64,000 nt of DNA from Burkholderia vietnamiensis LMG 10929 (GCF_000959445.1 NZ_CP009632.1:1184368-1248367); one strand, 5' to 3'. Shown: positions 36,042 through 45,463, numbered from the stretch's first letter. Numbers and translations are program-made. The notes: a model not told the origin generated them from the sequence alone.

Positions 36042-37549
36042 AGCGGCATGGGCTGCGCCTCGCGGCGGCGCTCGCGCCGCTCGCGCTCGCACTCGGCGCG
36101 TGCAAGTCGGTCGGCCCCGATTACGCGCTGCCGCAGCACGCATACGTGAATGCGCCGCTCGCGAACCATGCGCTCGACGATGCGGACGGCGCGCTCGTCT
36201 CGCGCGATGCGGTGCCCGGCAACTGGTGGCAGCTGTACGACGATCCGGTGCTGAATGCGCTGGTGCAGAGCGCGCTGAAATCGAACACCGACCTGCGCGT
36301 CGCTGCAGCGAACCTCGCGCGCTCGCGCGCGGCGCTGGAGGTCGCCAACGAACAGGGCGGCTTCTCGGGCCACGCCGAAGCCGGCGTGCAACGCGCGCAG
36401 GAATCGGCCGAACAGTATCTGCTCGAGAACAAGCTGCCGGTCGTCAACGAAGGCGCGGTCGGCATCAACGTGTCGTACGAGCTCGATCTGTTCGGCAAGC
36501 TGCGGCGTGGCGTCGAGGCCGCGCACGCGGACAGCGACGCGGTGCAGGCGGCGGCCGACCTCGCGCGCATCACCGTCGTCGCGGATGTGGTGCGGGCGTA
36601 CGTCGAGTCGTGCTCCGCCGGCGACGAACTCGCGATCGCGAAGCAGTCGCTCGCGCTGCAGCAGCAGCGTGTGAAGCTGTCGCAGCGGCTGCGCGACGCG
36701 GGACGCGGCAATCAGACCGACGTGACGCGCGGCGTCACGCAGGTACGCACGCTGTCGGCCGACATCCCGCGCTTCGAAGGCCGGCGCAAGATCGCGCAAT
36801 ACCAGCTCGCCGCCTTGCTCGCGCGAGCGCCCGCAGATCTGCCGAAGGCCGTCGCCGAATGCGAGCGGCTGCCGCAGCTGCGCCAACCGATCCCGATCGG
36901 CGACGGCGCCGCGCTGCTGCGCCGCCGTCCCGACGTTCGCGAAGCCGAGCGCCAGCTCGCGGCTGCCACGGCCCGCATCGGCGTGGCAACCGCCGCGCTG
37001 TATCCGTCGGTGAGCATCGGGTTATCCGCGGGTTCGGTCGGCGTCGCCGCCGATCTGTTCTCGTCGACCACCAACCGCTGGTCGTTCGGGCCGCTGATCA
37101 GCTGGGCGTTCCCGATCAACGGCCAGCGTGCGCGCGTGCGCGAAGCCGAAGCGGCGACCGGCGGCGCGCTCGCGCACTTCGACGGCGTCGTGCTGAACGC
37201 GCTGCGCGAAACGCAGTCGAGCCTCGCGACCTATGCGGCCGACGTGCAGCGCACCGACGCGCTGCGCACGGCCTACGAATCGGCGCGAAGTTCCGCCGAC
37301 GAAACGCACCGGCTCTATATGGCCGGGCGCGAGTCGTTCATTTCGGATCTGGATGCGACGCGCACGTTGACGAGCGTGCGCGCGCAGGTCGCGGCGGCTG
37401 AGGGGCAGGTTGCGGCGGATCAGGTCAGGTTGTTCCTCGCGCTCGGCGGGGGGTGGGAGGGCGATGGGGAGGTGGTGGCGGGCGTGGCGGCGGGTTCGGC
37501 ACCAGCATCGGCGGCGGCTAAGTCGGCGGCATCGGCAATGGGTCGGTAA
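36038..37549 (+). CDS. NodT-family outer-membrane efflux lipoprotein
   Basis: Product of 503 residues. A lipoprotein signal (LAPLALALGAC, lipobox LGAC) is followed by two OEP repeats with long helices (LVQSALKSNTDLRVAAANLARSRAALEVA; VREAERQLAAATARIGVATAALYPSVSIG). It forms the TolC-like channel of the efflux system. The last ~35 residues are Gly/Ala-rich and probably unstructured. It is the last gene of the MarR-FUSC-DUF1656-HlyD-NodT operon. Confidence 0.92.
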   Translation: MKRHGLRLAAALAPLALALGACKSVGPDYALPQHAYVNAPLANHALDDADGALVSRDAVPGNWWQLYDDPVLNALVQSALKSNTDLRVAAANLARSRAALEVANEQGGFSGHAEAGVQRAQESAEQYLLENKLPVVNEGAVGINVSYELDLFGKLRRGVEAAHADSDAVQAAADLARITVVADVVRAYVESCSAGDELAIAKQSLALQQQRVKLSQRLRDAGRGNQTDVTRGVTQVRTLSADIPRFEGRRKIAQYQLAALLARAPADLPKAVAECERLPQLRQPIPIGDGAALLRRRPDVREAERQLAAATARIGVATAALYPSVSIGLSAGSVGVAADLFSSTTNRWSFGPLISWAFPINGQRARVREAEAATGGALAHFDGVVLNALRETQSSLATYAADVQRTDALRTAYESARSSADETHRLYMAGRESFISDLDATRTLTSVRAQVAAAEGQVAADQVRLFLALGGGWEGDGEVVAGVAAGSAPASAAAKSAASAMGR

Positions 37550-37747
37550 GTTTCCGTGTGGCGACAAAGCGCGACGAGCGTGTCGCGTCTACTACCGCCC
37601 CGCGGTCGCGGTTGCGTTCACGCGCAATCGCCGTTGCGGAGAAGACCGCGCCGACATCGCGCCGCACCCGCATTCCCGATAAACTCGTCTGCGGTTTTCG
37701 TCCTTCGCTCGCCGCGCGTCGCGCGGCTCACTTCCCGGAGAGTCCTC

Positions 37748-38173
37748 ATGCGAACCAGCGCCCGTAACCAATTCCCCGGCCGGATCGACGTCGTCAAGCC
37801 CGGCGCCGTCAACGACGAAGTCACGCTGCGTACCGACAATGGCCTCGAGATCGTCGCCGTGATCACGCACGGCAGCGCAGCGTCGCTGGGCCTCGCGGCG
37901 GGGACGAATGCCTTCGCGCTCGTCAAGGCGTCGTCGGTGATCGTGATGGTCGACGTCGACAGCAGCAAGGTATCGGCCCGCAACTGCATCGCCGGCACCG
38001 TGTCGTCGATTGCGAAAGGCGCGGTGAATTCCGAAGTCGTGATTCGCGCGGCCGGCGGCGCCGAGATCGTCGCGATCGTTACCAACGATAGCGTCGATCG
38101 TCTCGGTCTCGCGAGCGGCAAGGCCGCATCCGCAGTCTTCAAGGCATCGAGCGTGATCGTCGCCGTCGCGTGA
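37748..38173 (+). CDS. Molbindin: tandem Mop/TOBE molybdate-binding protein
   Basis: Product of 141 residues made of two ~68-residue Mop/TOBE repeats: ARNQFPGRIDVVKPGAVNDEVTLRT...ALVKASSVIVMVD and ARNCIAGTVSSIAKGAVNSEVVIRA...AVFKASSVIVAVA. Proteins of this type assemble into rings that store molybdate or tungstate in the cytoplasm. GGAGAG precedes the ATG at 37748. No molybdate transporter is adjacent, so regulation cannot be read from context. Confidence 0.9.
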   Translation: MRTSARNQFPGRIDVVKPGAVNDEVTLRTDNGLEIVAVITHGSAASLGLAAGTNAFALVKASSVIVMVDVDSSKVSARNCIAGTVSSIAKGAVNSEVVIRAAGGAEIVAIVTNDSVDRLGLASGKAASAVFKASSVIVAVA

Positions 38174-38460
38174 TTGGCCGTTCACGCAGCTGAGCGCCGT
38201 AACGACCCGGAGCAGTTGGCGACACCCGTATGCGTTGGCTGCGCAAATCAGCTTGCGGGCATAGCAACAAGATCGATGCTTTGAAGACATCCGCCGCGAC
38301 GTCGTCGGCGTGGCCGCCACGCGTTAGCGCCGGCATGGGCGAGCGCGCGGTAAGTGCCGCGCTCGCACCGAATAATCAGCATTGATACCGCAGGGGAACG
38401 AGGAACGACGCCCCATAAACGGTTACCTTGCCGTCCAGGCAGACGACGTCCTCGTCTTTG
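38174..38460. other. Intergenic region with an isolated iteron-like site
   Basis: No gene is recognised. Near the 3' end of the EamA gene lies an iteron-like sequence listed separately (38412). Confidence 0.5.
38412..38427 (+). promoter_or_regulatory. Isolated iteron-like sequence
   Basis: CCCATAAACGGTTACC followed by TTG. It resembles the best members of the repA iteron array (for example CCCATAAATGGCTACCTT) but lies about 11 kb away, downstream of the EamA gene. Confidence 0.45.
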
Positions 38461-39522
38461 TCAGTGCCGATGACGGTGATGAATGTCCGGAAAATGCGCG
38501 TGACTGTGCGTGATCGGCAGATGCACGTGCGGATGGGTGTGCGGCTCGTTGCCGTCGTACGGAAAGTCGTGCGCGTGCTGATGGTGTTCGTCGTGACGAT
38601 GCCGGTGCGCGTGTTCGAGCCGTTCGTGCGCGTGCTCGTGTTCGTGCCGCTCGCGCACATGCAGCCAGATGCCGAGCGCCATCAGTGCGGAGGCGGCCCA
38701 GAACGTGACGGACGGCAGCGCCGGCCAGATCAACAGTGACAGCAAGACGCCGAACAGCGGCGCCACGGAGAAGTACGCACCCGTGCGTGCGCTGCCGAGG
38801 TGGCGCAGCGCGACGACGAACAGCACGAGACTGATGCCATATCCGCCGAGTCCGGTGAGCATCGCGGCGAGCGTAATCGGAACGGTCGGCAACGCGGCGC
38901 CCGTCGCGAGCGCGATGGCGATATTCACCGGGCCCGCGACGAGGCCCTTCACGCATGCGATGACCATCGCATCGTTCGCGGCGACCTTGCGCGTCAGGTT
39001 GTTGTCGATCGCCCAGCACAGACAGGCGCCGGCAATCAGCAGCGCACCGGCCGGCACGCCCGCCTGGGCCGGCGCCCACGACAGCAGGATGCCCCCGGCG
39101 ACGATCGCCACCATGCCGCCGAACACCTGCAGATCGACGTTCTCGCGGAATACGACCCACGCGATGACGGCGGTCAACACGCCTTCCAGATTGAGCAGCA
39201 ACGCGCTCGTCGCGGCCGGCGTCGTCGACAGCCCGAGCATCAGCAGCGCAGGGCCTGCGATGCCGCCGGCCGCGATCGCTCCGGCGAGCCAAGGCAGCTC
39301 GGCACGTTGCAGCGGTGCGGCGCCATCCGTCGACGGACGGTGCCCGCGCAATGCGCGCAGGCCGATTACAACCCCGAGGCCGACACCGCTGCCGAGATAG
39401 AAAAGACCTGCGACCATGAACGGCGACATCGTACCGATCAGCGCCTTGGCGAGCGGCGTCGCAGCGCCGAACAAGATGGCGGCTGTGAGCGCGACGAGAA
39501 TCGCGGAGTGTCTGGGGTTCAT
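38461..39522 (-). CDS. EamA-family transporter with a His-rich C-terminal tail
   Basis: Product of 353 residues. About ten membrane helices (residues 8-285) show the EamA repeat pattern (AAILFGAATPLAKALIG; LLNLEGVLTAVIAWVVFRENV). The last ~65 residues are a hydrophilic tail with about 23 His, such as HEHEHAHERLEHAHRHRHDE and THSHAHFPDIHHRHRH. Such tails bind Ni, Zn or Co, so metal sensing or export is possible, but EamA members with His tails lack a settled substrate. Gene stands alone, transcribed away from the repeat region. Confidence 0.85.
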   Translation of the reverse strand: MNPRHSAILVALTAAILFGAATPLAKALIGTMSPFMVAGLFYLGSGVGLGVVIGLRALRGHRPSTDGAAPLQRAELPWLAGAIAAGGIAGPALLMLGLSTTPAATSALLLNLEGVLTAVIAWVVFRENVDLQVFGGMVAIVAGGILLSWAPAQAGVPAGALLIAGACLCWAIDNNLTRKVAANDAMVIACVKGLVAGPVNIAIALATGAALPTVPITLAAMLTGLGGYGISLVLFVVALRHLGSARTGAYFSVAPLFGVLLSLLIWPALPSVTFWAASALMALGIWLHVRERHEHEHAHERLEHAHRHRHDEHHQHAHDFPYDGNEPHTHPHVHLPITHSHAHFPDIHHRHRH

Positions 39523-40040
39523 GATGCGGATTGGCGTTGAGTGTCGGGAGTGGATATCGGTATTGTGCGCCGGGAGATCGGGCCAACGGGCGACGGGCAG
39601 TGCTTCAGCGAAATCGGTTTTGCGGTGCGCTTACATCGAGCGCCGGGCAGCGCGATTCGGTTGAGCTTTCGGCTGTGGGTGGTATTGCGTCGCGCGCATG
39701 ATGCGTGCCGGCGCGGCGGTTCGGGCGAGACATTATGGCGGTTGCGGCGCGCGGCGACAATCGACGTAAGGCAATCGCGGCGCGGCGTGGTGATTGCGCA
39801 TCGGGGCTCGCTGACGTGCTGGCCGATCGGGCGCGGCGAAGCCGATTCTGCGATATGGATTCGTGCGGAGCTACTCGGCCGGCTCTTCGTCGGAGATCCG
39901 TCGGCGTGAGTCGCGCCCAGGTGTGGCGATATCAGTAGCCCGAACTATTATTGTTTGCGGTGAATCTGTTCGTGAGGCTGCAACTTGCGATTGCGTATAC
40001 GGCTTCGTATCGGATTTATATCCGCTCGATGCGATTGATG
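39523..40040. other. Gene-free stretch before the octanucleotide repeat
   Basis: A possible 122-codon frame at 39541-39909 has no recognisable features and reads like Arg-rich shadow sequence, so it is not called. No regulatory elements were recognised apart from the EamA promoter that must lie near 39523. Confidence 0.4.
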
Positions 40041-40343
40041 CGTTGCCTGCGTTGCCTGCGTTGCCTGCGTCGTCGCGTGTCTGCGTGTCTGCGTGTCTGC
40101 GTGTCTGCGGTTCTGCGTGTCTGCGGTTCTGCGGTTCTGCGTGTCTGCGGTTCTGCGGTTCTGCGGTTCTGCGGTTCTGCGGTTCTGCGGTTCTGCGGTT
40201 CTGCGGTTCTGCGGTTCTGCGGTTCTGCGGTTCTGCGGTTCTGCGGTTCTGCGGTTCTGCGGTTCTGCGGTTCTGCGGTTCTGCGGTTCTGCGGTTCTGC
40301 GGTTCTGCGGTTCTGCGGTTCTGCGGTTCTGCGGTTCTGCGGT
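40041..40343. repeat. Octanucleotide VNTR, 25 perfect copies of TCTGCGGT
   Basis: The array begins with about three GTTGCCTGC nonamers (near 40041), then mixed TCTGCGTG and TCTGCGGT units, and ends with 25 uninterrupted TCTGCGGT copies (40144-40343). Since 8 is not a multiple of 3, all three frames stay open across it (a 24-base period reading LRFCGSAV). These frames give no real protein. Copy number is expected to change by slippage. Confidence 0.95.
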
Positions 40344-40627
40344 GCGCGGGGAGCGCGCGGAACGGCGGGCGGTCGGGATAGTTCGTCGATTGGGGTCGAC
40401 AGCCAAGGGCGCGGCGACAAAGCAGACACCAGTGACCGACGGGTCAAGTGCCGTCGACCGCCAGGCGGTTCGATGCCGGTGCAATGATGGAAATCAGATG
40501 ATGGTGGTGTGGGCAGCGCAGGTCGTACCGACGCGCCCTCTAGCATTCGCCGGTCCGTCACACGATGCGCTGCATGCGCAGCGCGGGCTGGATGTTGCCG
40601 CGCGCTCGCGCGGCAACACATCGGGCG
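40344..40627. other. Gene-free stretch between the VNTR and the ProQ-like gene
   Basis: No gene recognised. It may include the transcription stop of the ProQ-like gene, but no clear hairpin with a T-run was found. Confidence 0.35.
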
Positions 40628-41296
40628 TTACTCGTTCGCGGCCGTCTGCTGTTCGGCCTGCGGTGCTGCGTCCGACGGCGCATCCGTCGGTGCGTCTGCG
40701 GGTGCCGGCTGCGATGCCGCTGAATCGACAGGCGCCTGCGCTTTCGGCTGCTGCGGTGCACCCTTTGCCGCCTGCGCCCCACCCTTGCCCGGCCGGCGCG
40801 ATTTCAATAGGCGCGCGCGCGCGGCATCGTCGTGCGTCACGCGACCGGCTTCGTTACCTTGCAGATCGACCCGCACCGCGTCTTCGACGAGACACGACCA
40901 ATAACGATTGCCGCGGCACCACGTGGACATCGCTTCGCGCAACTCCGCTTCGCTCAGCCCGACGGACTGCGCCTCGCGCGCGAGGTCGTCCCAGATGCCG
41001 ACCTTCAGGGGCACCTTCGGAGCCGGATTCTTCGGGAATGCGCGCGGGAACCGACGCTGCAGTTTGCCGATCGCGACGATGACCGGATCGACCGGCGTCG
41101 ACGGTTTCGCCGAAGCGGGCTTGGCGCCGGACGGCGCTTTGGCCGGGGCACCCGATTTGGCCCCGCGAGCCGGCCGGTTGCCCGACTTGGGCTTTGCACC
41201 CGCATCCGGTTGCGTTGCCGGTTGCTTCGCGTTGCGCTCCTGCTTGGCCTTAGCTGCGAGCTGCGCCCGCAATTCGGCAAGTTGTTCAAAACCCAT
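40628..41296 (-). CDS. ProQ/FinO-domain RNA chaperone
   Basis: Product of 222 residues. The central ProQ/FinO domain (about residues 70-160) reads AIGKLQRRFPRAFPKNPAPKVPLKVGIWDDL then EAMSTWCRGNRYWSCL and DLQGNEAGRVTHDDAARA. It is flanked by low-complexity Lys/Ala/Pro-rich linkers (N-terminal KAKQERNAKQPATQ, C-terminal PAPADAPTDAPSD). Such proteins bind structured RNAs and sRNA-mRNA pairs. The frame extends to 41440, but MGFEQLAELRAQLAAKAKQE at 41296 is the usual start. Only one ProQ-domain gene is in this window; other family members may exist elsewhere. Confidence 0.9.
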   Translation of the reverse strand: MGFEQLAELRAQLAAKAKQERNAKQPATQPDAGAKPKSGNRPARGAKSGAPAKAPSGAKPASAKPSTPVDPVIVAIGKLQRRFPRAFPKNPAPKVPLKVGIWDDLAREAQSVGLSEAELREAMSTWCRGNRYWSCLVEDAVRVDLQGNEAGRVTHDDAARARLLKSRRPGKGGAQAAKGAPQQPKAQAPVDSAASQPAPADAPTDAPSDAAPQAEQQTAANE

Positions 41297-42101
41297 AAAT
41301 TCAATCCACCAGGAATATAAGGCGTGGTTCGTGCAGCCGCTTCGCACATCGACATGCCGCATCGCATGCGGCTTGTTGCTGCCGCTGCACGCGATTGCGG
41401 GGCCGCATCGCCATCGCCGCTGTTTCAGGCACCCGGCCACGATGCCGGAGAAGGCAGGAGTGGAAGTATACCGGTACGCGCGACGGTCGGTTCGCCGACG
41501 GGTTCATATTTGGCCGGAACCGCGGCCGCGGGGCGTCCGAATCGGCGTGCTGCGCATTATCGCTGCGTTTTCGTCGAATAACGACCGTACGTTACGTAGC
41601 GCCGCTTTACCCGCGTTTGGGTGCGGTGCGCAATGCATGTAACGCGTGCGTTGGTCCGCCGCGGGAAATCTGGACGCTGTCATTGGCGGCGCTGGCGTTC
41701 GCATGTCGCATTACGGGTCATTCAACATATGGCGGTGCCAGCCTTTGCATGCCGCATGAAGCGCGGTCGGTGCATTCAGCGATTCACGTCACACGCGGTC
41801 GTGGTGGGCTTGGTTGCGTGCGCATCGATATGCATCGCATGCCATGTGGTTGCGCGGACGATGGCGGCGACGGGAGGTGGCATCGGGCATCTCCGGTCAA
41901 CGGCAGGTGCCAACGACGATGGGCAACATCTACATCGGATCCGGCACTACAACGGAAATTGGCGCAGTGCGCCTCGTCCTCATTACATCGAAGCTGCGAA
42001 TCTTCCAATTGGTAGCAACGGCGCCGCGTACTGGGAAGCGTCGCGTATGGGCCGCAGGTTGCGACTGCTTCGTATCAAGGGGTTCGCATGGACGCCGTCG
42101 A
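41297..42101. other. Gene-free stretch of about 800 bp
   Basis: Several frames stay open, but all are Arg/Cys/His-rich without domains, ribosome-binding sites or conserved features. I do not call a gene. The lower GC content than in neighbouring genes suggests old non-coding or imported DNA. Confidence 0.4.
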
Positions 42102-42593
42102 TCAAAACACGCCAAGCGCTAACCCGGCAGCAAACGCTGCACCGATGTCCGCGCAGCGCTCGAGATCCTCGCGGTCGATCATTTTCGGCGCGAGGATACG
42201 CTCGGGCGTCTGCGCGTGAGTGCAGACGATCAAGCCCGGCACCACACACCTGAGCCGCCATCCGGTCGCGATTCGATCGATCTGGCGCAGCGCGTTCTGT
42301 CCGTCGCTGCCCGCACAAATCATCGCCGCATACGGACGACCGTTCACGCGATCGACCGCCGCGTAGTAACAGCGATCGAAGAAGTCTTTCATCATCCCGG
42401 ACATCGCCGCGAGATTTTCCGGCGTCGCGAACAGATACGCGTCGGCGGCGAGCACGTCGTCTGCGTGCGTCACGTCGGCACGCTGCAGCCGAACGTCGAC
42501 GCCCGGCTGCTCGCGCGCCGCGACGGCGGCCGCTTCGACCATTTGCCGTGTGCCACCGGTCATCGTGTGATAGACGATTAACAGCGTCTTCAT
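42102..42593 (-). CDS. Flavodoxin-like NAD(P)H-dependent oxidoreductase
   Basis: Product of 163 residues. The flavin phosphate-binding loop is LIVYHTMTGGTRQMVEAA; a second flavin contact is in FATPENLAAMSGMMKDFFDRCYYA. This is the flavodoxin/NAD(P)H-quinone reductase fold, shorter than WrbA (200 residues). It may reduce quinones or act as an electron carrier. It lies 127 bp downstream of the TetR gene in the same direction and could be under its control. Confidence 0.82.
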   Translation of the reverse strand: MKTLLIVYHTMTGGTRQMVEAAAVAAREQPGVDVRLQRADVTHADDVLAADAYLFATPENLAAMSGMMKDFFDRCYYAAVDRVNGRPYAAMICAGSDGQNALRQIDRIATGWRLRCVVPGLIVCTHAQTPERILAPKMIDREDLERCADIGAAFAAGLALGVF

Positions 42594-42720
42594 CTGTATT
42601 CGCTCTCTCTATTCGGTCGCGTCAGATTCAACCGCGCCGATGGCGGGTAGCGGAGTGCGCGTGGGCCCGCATCTGCGCGTTGTCCAGTTGCGGCGCGTGA
42701 CTGCTGCATTGGATACCGGA

Positions 42721-43374
42721 TTAGCCCCGCGCCGGCGCCGACGAATCCGCGTCGGCCGGATGGCCGTAGTACGTGAGAAACATGTCCGCGGCCGCTTGCG
42801 CGACCTTTTGCTGCTGCGGAACTTCGAGCGGCGGCTGGCCAAGCGTCACTTGCGGCCAGAACGCGAACGCCTTCACGATGCCATGCAGTTGGTGGGCAGC
42901 GAATTCCGGATCGGGAGCGGACAGGCGACCGGCCGCCGCGGCCGCGCGAATCCAGACGGTCAAATCCTCCTCGCGTTCGCCAATGCGCTCCACCATGTCG
43001 CGTGAACGTTCCGGCGAGTGAATGACGGCGCCGATCGCAACGCGTGCCAGTGCGAGAAACGCTTCGTCGCTCAGCAGCCGCAGTTTGCGGTCAAGCAATA
43101 CGAGCAACTGCTCCCGCAGCGGCACGTCTGCGCGATAAGCGGACACGCCGACGGTGCACGTCGCATCCCATAAGCGATGCAGGATCGCGGCGAACAACGC
43201 CTCCTTGCCGGGGAAATGGTTGTACACCGTGCGCTTCGACACATTTGCGCGCGCGGCGATGCGATCCATGCTGGTCGCGTCGTAGCCTGCCGCGAGAAAT
43301 TCCTTGATCGCGGCATCAAGGATGGCCGCTCGCTTTCTTTCGGTCAGGCGCTCAGAGGGTGTGTTCGTATTCAT
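42721..43374 (-). CDS. TetR-family transcriptional regulator
   Basis: Product of 217 residues with a typical N-terminal TetR helix-turn-helix (RAAILDAAIKEFLAAGYDATSMDRIAARANVSKRTVYNHFPGKEALF) and a C-terminal ligand domain. The divergent metallo-hydrolase gene starts only 84 bp away. The inverted pair TATACCG (43386-43392) and CGGTATA (43429-43435) lies in this gap, so the regulator probably controls both itself and the hydrolase. Confidence 0.88.
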   Translation of the reverse strand: MNTNTPSERLTERKRAAILDAAIKEFLAAGYDATSMDRIAARANVSKRTVYNHFPGKEALFAAILHRLWDATCTVGVSAYRADVPLREQLLVLLDRKLRLLSDEAFLALARVAIGAVIHSPERSRDMVERIGEREEDLTVWIRAAAAAGRLSAPDPEFAAHQLHGIVKAFAFWPQVTLGQPPLEVPQQQKVAQAAADMFLTYYGHPADADSSAPARG

Positions 43375-43385
43375 GAAAGAAATTC

Positions 43386-43435
43386 TATACCGTTGAGTTT
43401 ACTTTTCGCCCAACAGATCTACACTGCTCGGTATA
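43386..43435. promoter_or_regulatory. Candidate TetR operator region
   Basis: Inverted heptamers TATACCG (43386-43392) and CGGTATA (43429-43435) lie 36 bp apart in the short divergent region between the TetR gene and the metallo-hydrolase gene. The wide spacing may reflect two half-sites or two separate operators. Confidence 0.4.
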
Positions 43436-43458
43436 CTTTTATTGACGGGAAATCAAAT

Positions 43459-44583
43459 ATGGCGTCCCCGCTCGTTTTTCTTCATCGGGTCCTCGGTATC
43501 GCAGCCGCGAGGCGTGGCCGCGATTTGTCCGGCGGCTCGCCACAACACGATGGCGAGCGCTTCCGCAACACGACGGCAAGGCCCGCGGAGAGTTTTGGCA
43601 AGACGCTTCGCATCGCCTGGAACATGCTGTTCAACAAACCGCGCAACACGGTGCCGACGGGCGTTTTACCAATCGATCCGCTTACTCGCGAGCAACTCGA
43701 CGCAGCTCCGGATCGGAGCCTGTATCGGCTCGGGCATTCGACGTTGCTATTCAAGTTGCGCGGCGAATTCTGGTTGACGGATCCGGTATTCGCCGAGCGA
43801 GCATCGCCGTTTCGGCGCGTGGGCCCAAAACGCTTCCATGCGCCGCCGATTGAACTCGGCGATCTACCGCCGTTGCGCGGCGTGATACTTTCCCACGATC
43901 ACTATGATCACCTCGATCGCGATGCGGTGAGCGCGCTGGCGGACACCACGAGTGTCTTCGTTACGACGCTCGGTGTCGGCGACCGCCTGATCGAATGGGG
44001 CATCGACGCCGGGAAGGTGCGCCAGCTCGACTGGTGGCAAAGCGTTGACGTCGCCGGCCTGACGCTCACCGCGACGCCCGCCCAGCATTTTTCGGGGCGC
44101 AGCCTGTTTGACGGCAATAGCACGCTGTGGGCGTCGTGGGTCATCGTTGACGACGAACTGCGCATGTTCTTTAGTGGCGACACCGGGTACTTCGACGACT
44201 TCCGAATGATCGGCGAGCGCCTCGGACCGTTCGATGTGACATTCGTCGAGACCGGAGCGTACGACCCGCAATGGCCGTACGTGCATATGCAGCCGGAGGA
44301 GACAGTCCAGGCCCATATCGATCTGCGAGGACATACGCTGATTCCGATTCATAACGGCACATTCGATCTCGCGATGCATTGCTGGCACGAACCGTTCGAA
44401 CGTGTCACCGCGTTGTCGGTCGCCCACGGCATTCAATTGTCGACTCCAAGGATGGGCGAACGGGTGGATCTCAATGAGCCGCATCGCGGCGAACGGTGGT
44501 GGCGAACAGTTAAGCAGGCATTGGCAGCGCCCTCCAAGAAGGCGTGGCGATGGCCATTGTGCGCAGCGCGATCGGTGAAGTAG
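43459..44583 (+). CDS. Metallo-beta-lactamase-fold hydrolase (NAPE-PLD/UlaG-like)
   Basis: Product of 374 residues. The zinc motif is ILSHDHYDHLD (HxHxDH), with further ligands in TPAQHFSGRSLFDGN and FSGDTGYFDDF. The upstream segment LYRLGHSTLLFKLRGEFWLTDPVFAERASPF is typical of the NAPE-PLD/RomA/UlaG-like group, which acts on phospholipids or lactones. The ATG at 43459 (MASPLVFLHRVLG) is probably the start, followed by a hydrophobic N-terminus. Divergent from the TetR regulator; likely a stress or membrane function. Confidence 0.85.
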   Translation: MASPLVFLHRVLGIAAARRGRDLSGGSPQHDGERFRNTTARPAESFGKTLRIAWNMLFNKPRNTVPTGVLPIDPLTREQLDAAPDRSLYRLGHSTLLFKLRGEFWLTDPVFAERASPFRRVGPKRFHAPPIELGDLPPLRGVILSHDHYDHLDRDAVSALADTTSVFVTTLGVGDRLIEWGIDAGKVRQLDWWQSVDVAGLTLTATPAQHFSGRSLFDGNSTLWASWVIVDDELRMFFSGDTGYFDDFRMIGERLGPFDVTFVETGAYDPQWPYVHMQPEETVQAHIDLRGHTLIPIHNGTFDLAMHCWHEPFERVTALSVAHGIQLSTPRMGERVDLNEPHRGERWWRTVKQALAAPSKKAWRWPLCAARSVK

Positions 44584-44884
44584 ACGCACGGGGTCGGGGC
44601 TGCGATGCGTCGATTTGTGTGGGCCCCGAGGCGCTAGCGCATCTCGCTCCTGAAGCCCCATGCGAGAAAACAACCAATTGGCTTCGGGGAGTCTGCGGTT
44701 GCTCAGCGACGCGATTGTCGATCACCCTGCTGGGAATCGTGTCGTCGCGGGCTTTAGTGTCGGGAACACTGATTCGGATTCGGCAGCACCCGCCTCTCGC
44801 CGATCGGAGGTTGGCGCCTTTTCAACCACGAACTCTAGGTCCCCGCCGTCATCGGTCGGACTAACAGTTGCGCGCCCACACTGT

Positions 44885-44900
44885 GTTGTCACGTGACAAC
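44885..44900. promoter_or_regulatory. parS site 1
   Basis: GTTGTCACGTGACAAC, a perfect 16-bp palindrome. It is the first of the cluster upstream of parAB and the binding motif expected for the ParB encoded at 46713. Confidence 0.85.
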
Positions 44901-45447
44901 TGCACATTGCGCCCCTGCGGAAACCGCTCCACCGCCCGATCGGAATGTATTGCAAACTACGTATTACGTTTCAAATGAAACGATTGTGGTCATATTGAAG
45001 GCACCCTGCAGAATTTCAGACCCGGTCGCGCACGCGCCCCTAATTCAAGCCGGCAATGGCGGATCTTTCCGTGAAACAACATGAAGAATGCCTAGCAAAC
45101 CGTTGCGCGATAAGGGTTTCCGCTTGCGCCCATTTTTTGGAGAATTGTTTCACGGTCAGTGAGCCGGCGCGTCTAGTTGCCACATCGTCGCCGAGAATCT
45201 CCCATTAATGTGACGCGGCGAGAGGCGCTATCTGCCCCACTCCACACCTGGCTGGCGCGCGGCACGCGAGACCGCCCTGAACCCAACATCCGACAGCTTC
45301 GGCTGAGGACGTACGGCGCAATATTAGGGGCAGATCATCGCCCAGCTGTCATGGTATGCGGGGCTGTAGGTGGTTGGGCCCGTCGCCGAGCGTCACGCGC
45401 GGCCGATGTTTCTCGTGCCCCGCTCGCATATGAAGAACCGACGCGCG

Positions 45448-45463
45448 GTTGTCACGTAACAAC
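45448..45463. promoter_or_regulatory. parS site 2 (one mismatch)
   Basis: GTTGTCACGTAACAAC differs from the perfect palindrome at a single position. Confidence 0.65.

Noticed and set aside
39541..39909. 122-codon frame on the plus strand
   Set aside because: No ribosome-binding site, domain or neighbour support; composition is like non-coding shadows.
40041..40343. Possible CRISPR array
   Set aside because: Units are 8 bp, uninterrupted, without spacers; no cas genes are nearby.
40093..41082. Open frame translating the octanucleotide array
   Set aside because: It is periodic LRFCGSAV repeats followed by Arg-rich shadow of the ProQ-like gene; no start signal or domain.
41395..42253. Overlapping frames of 200 or so codons
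   Set aside because: Arg/Cys/His-rich, no conserved motif and no agreement between strands; kept as a gene-free stretch.
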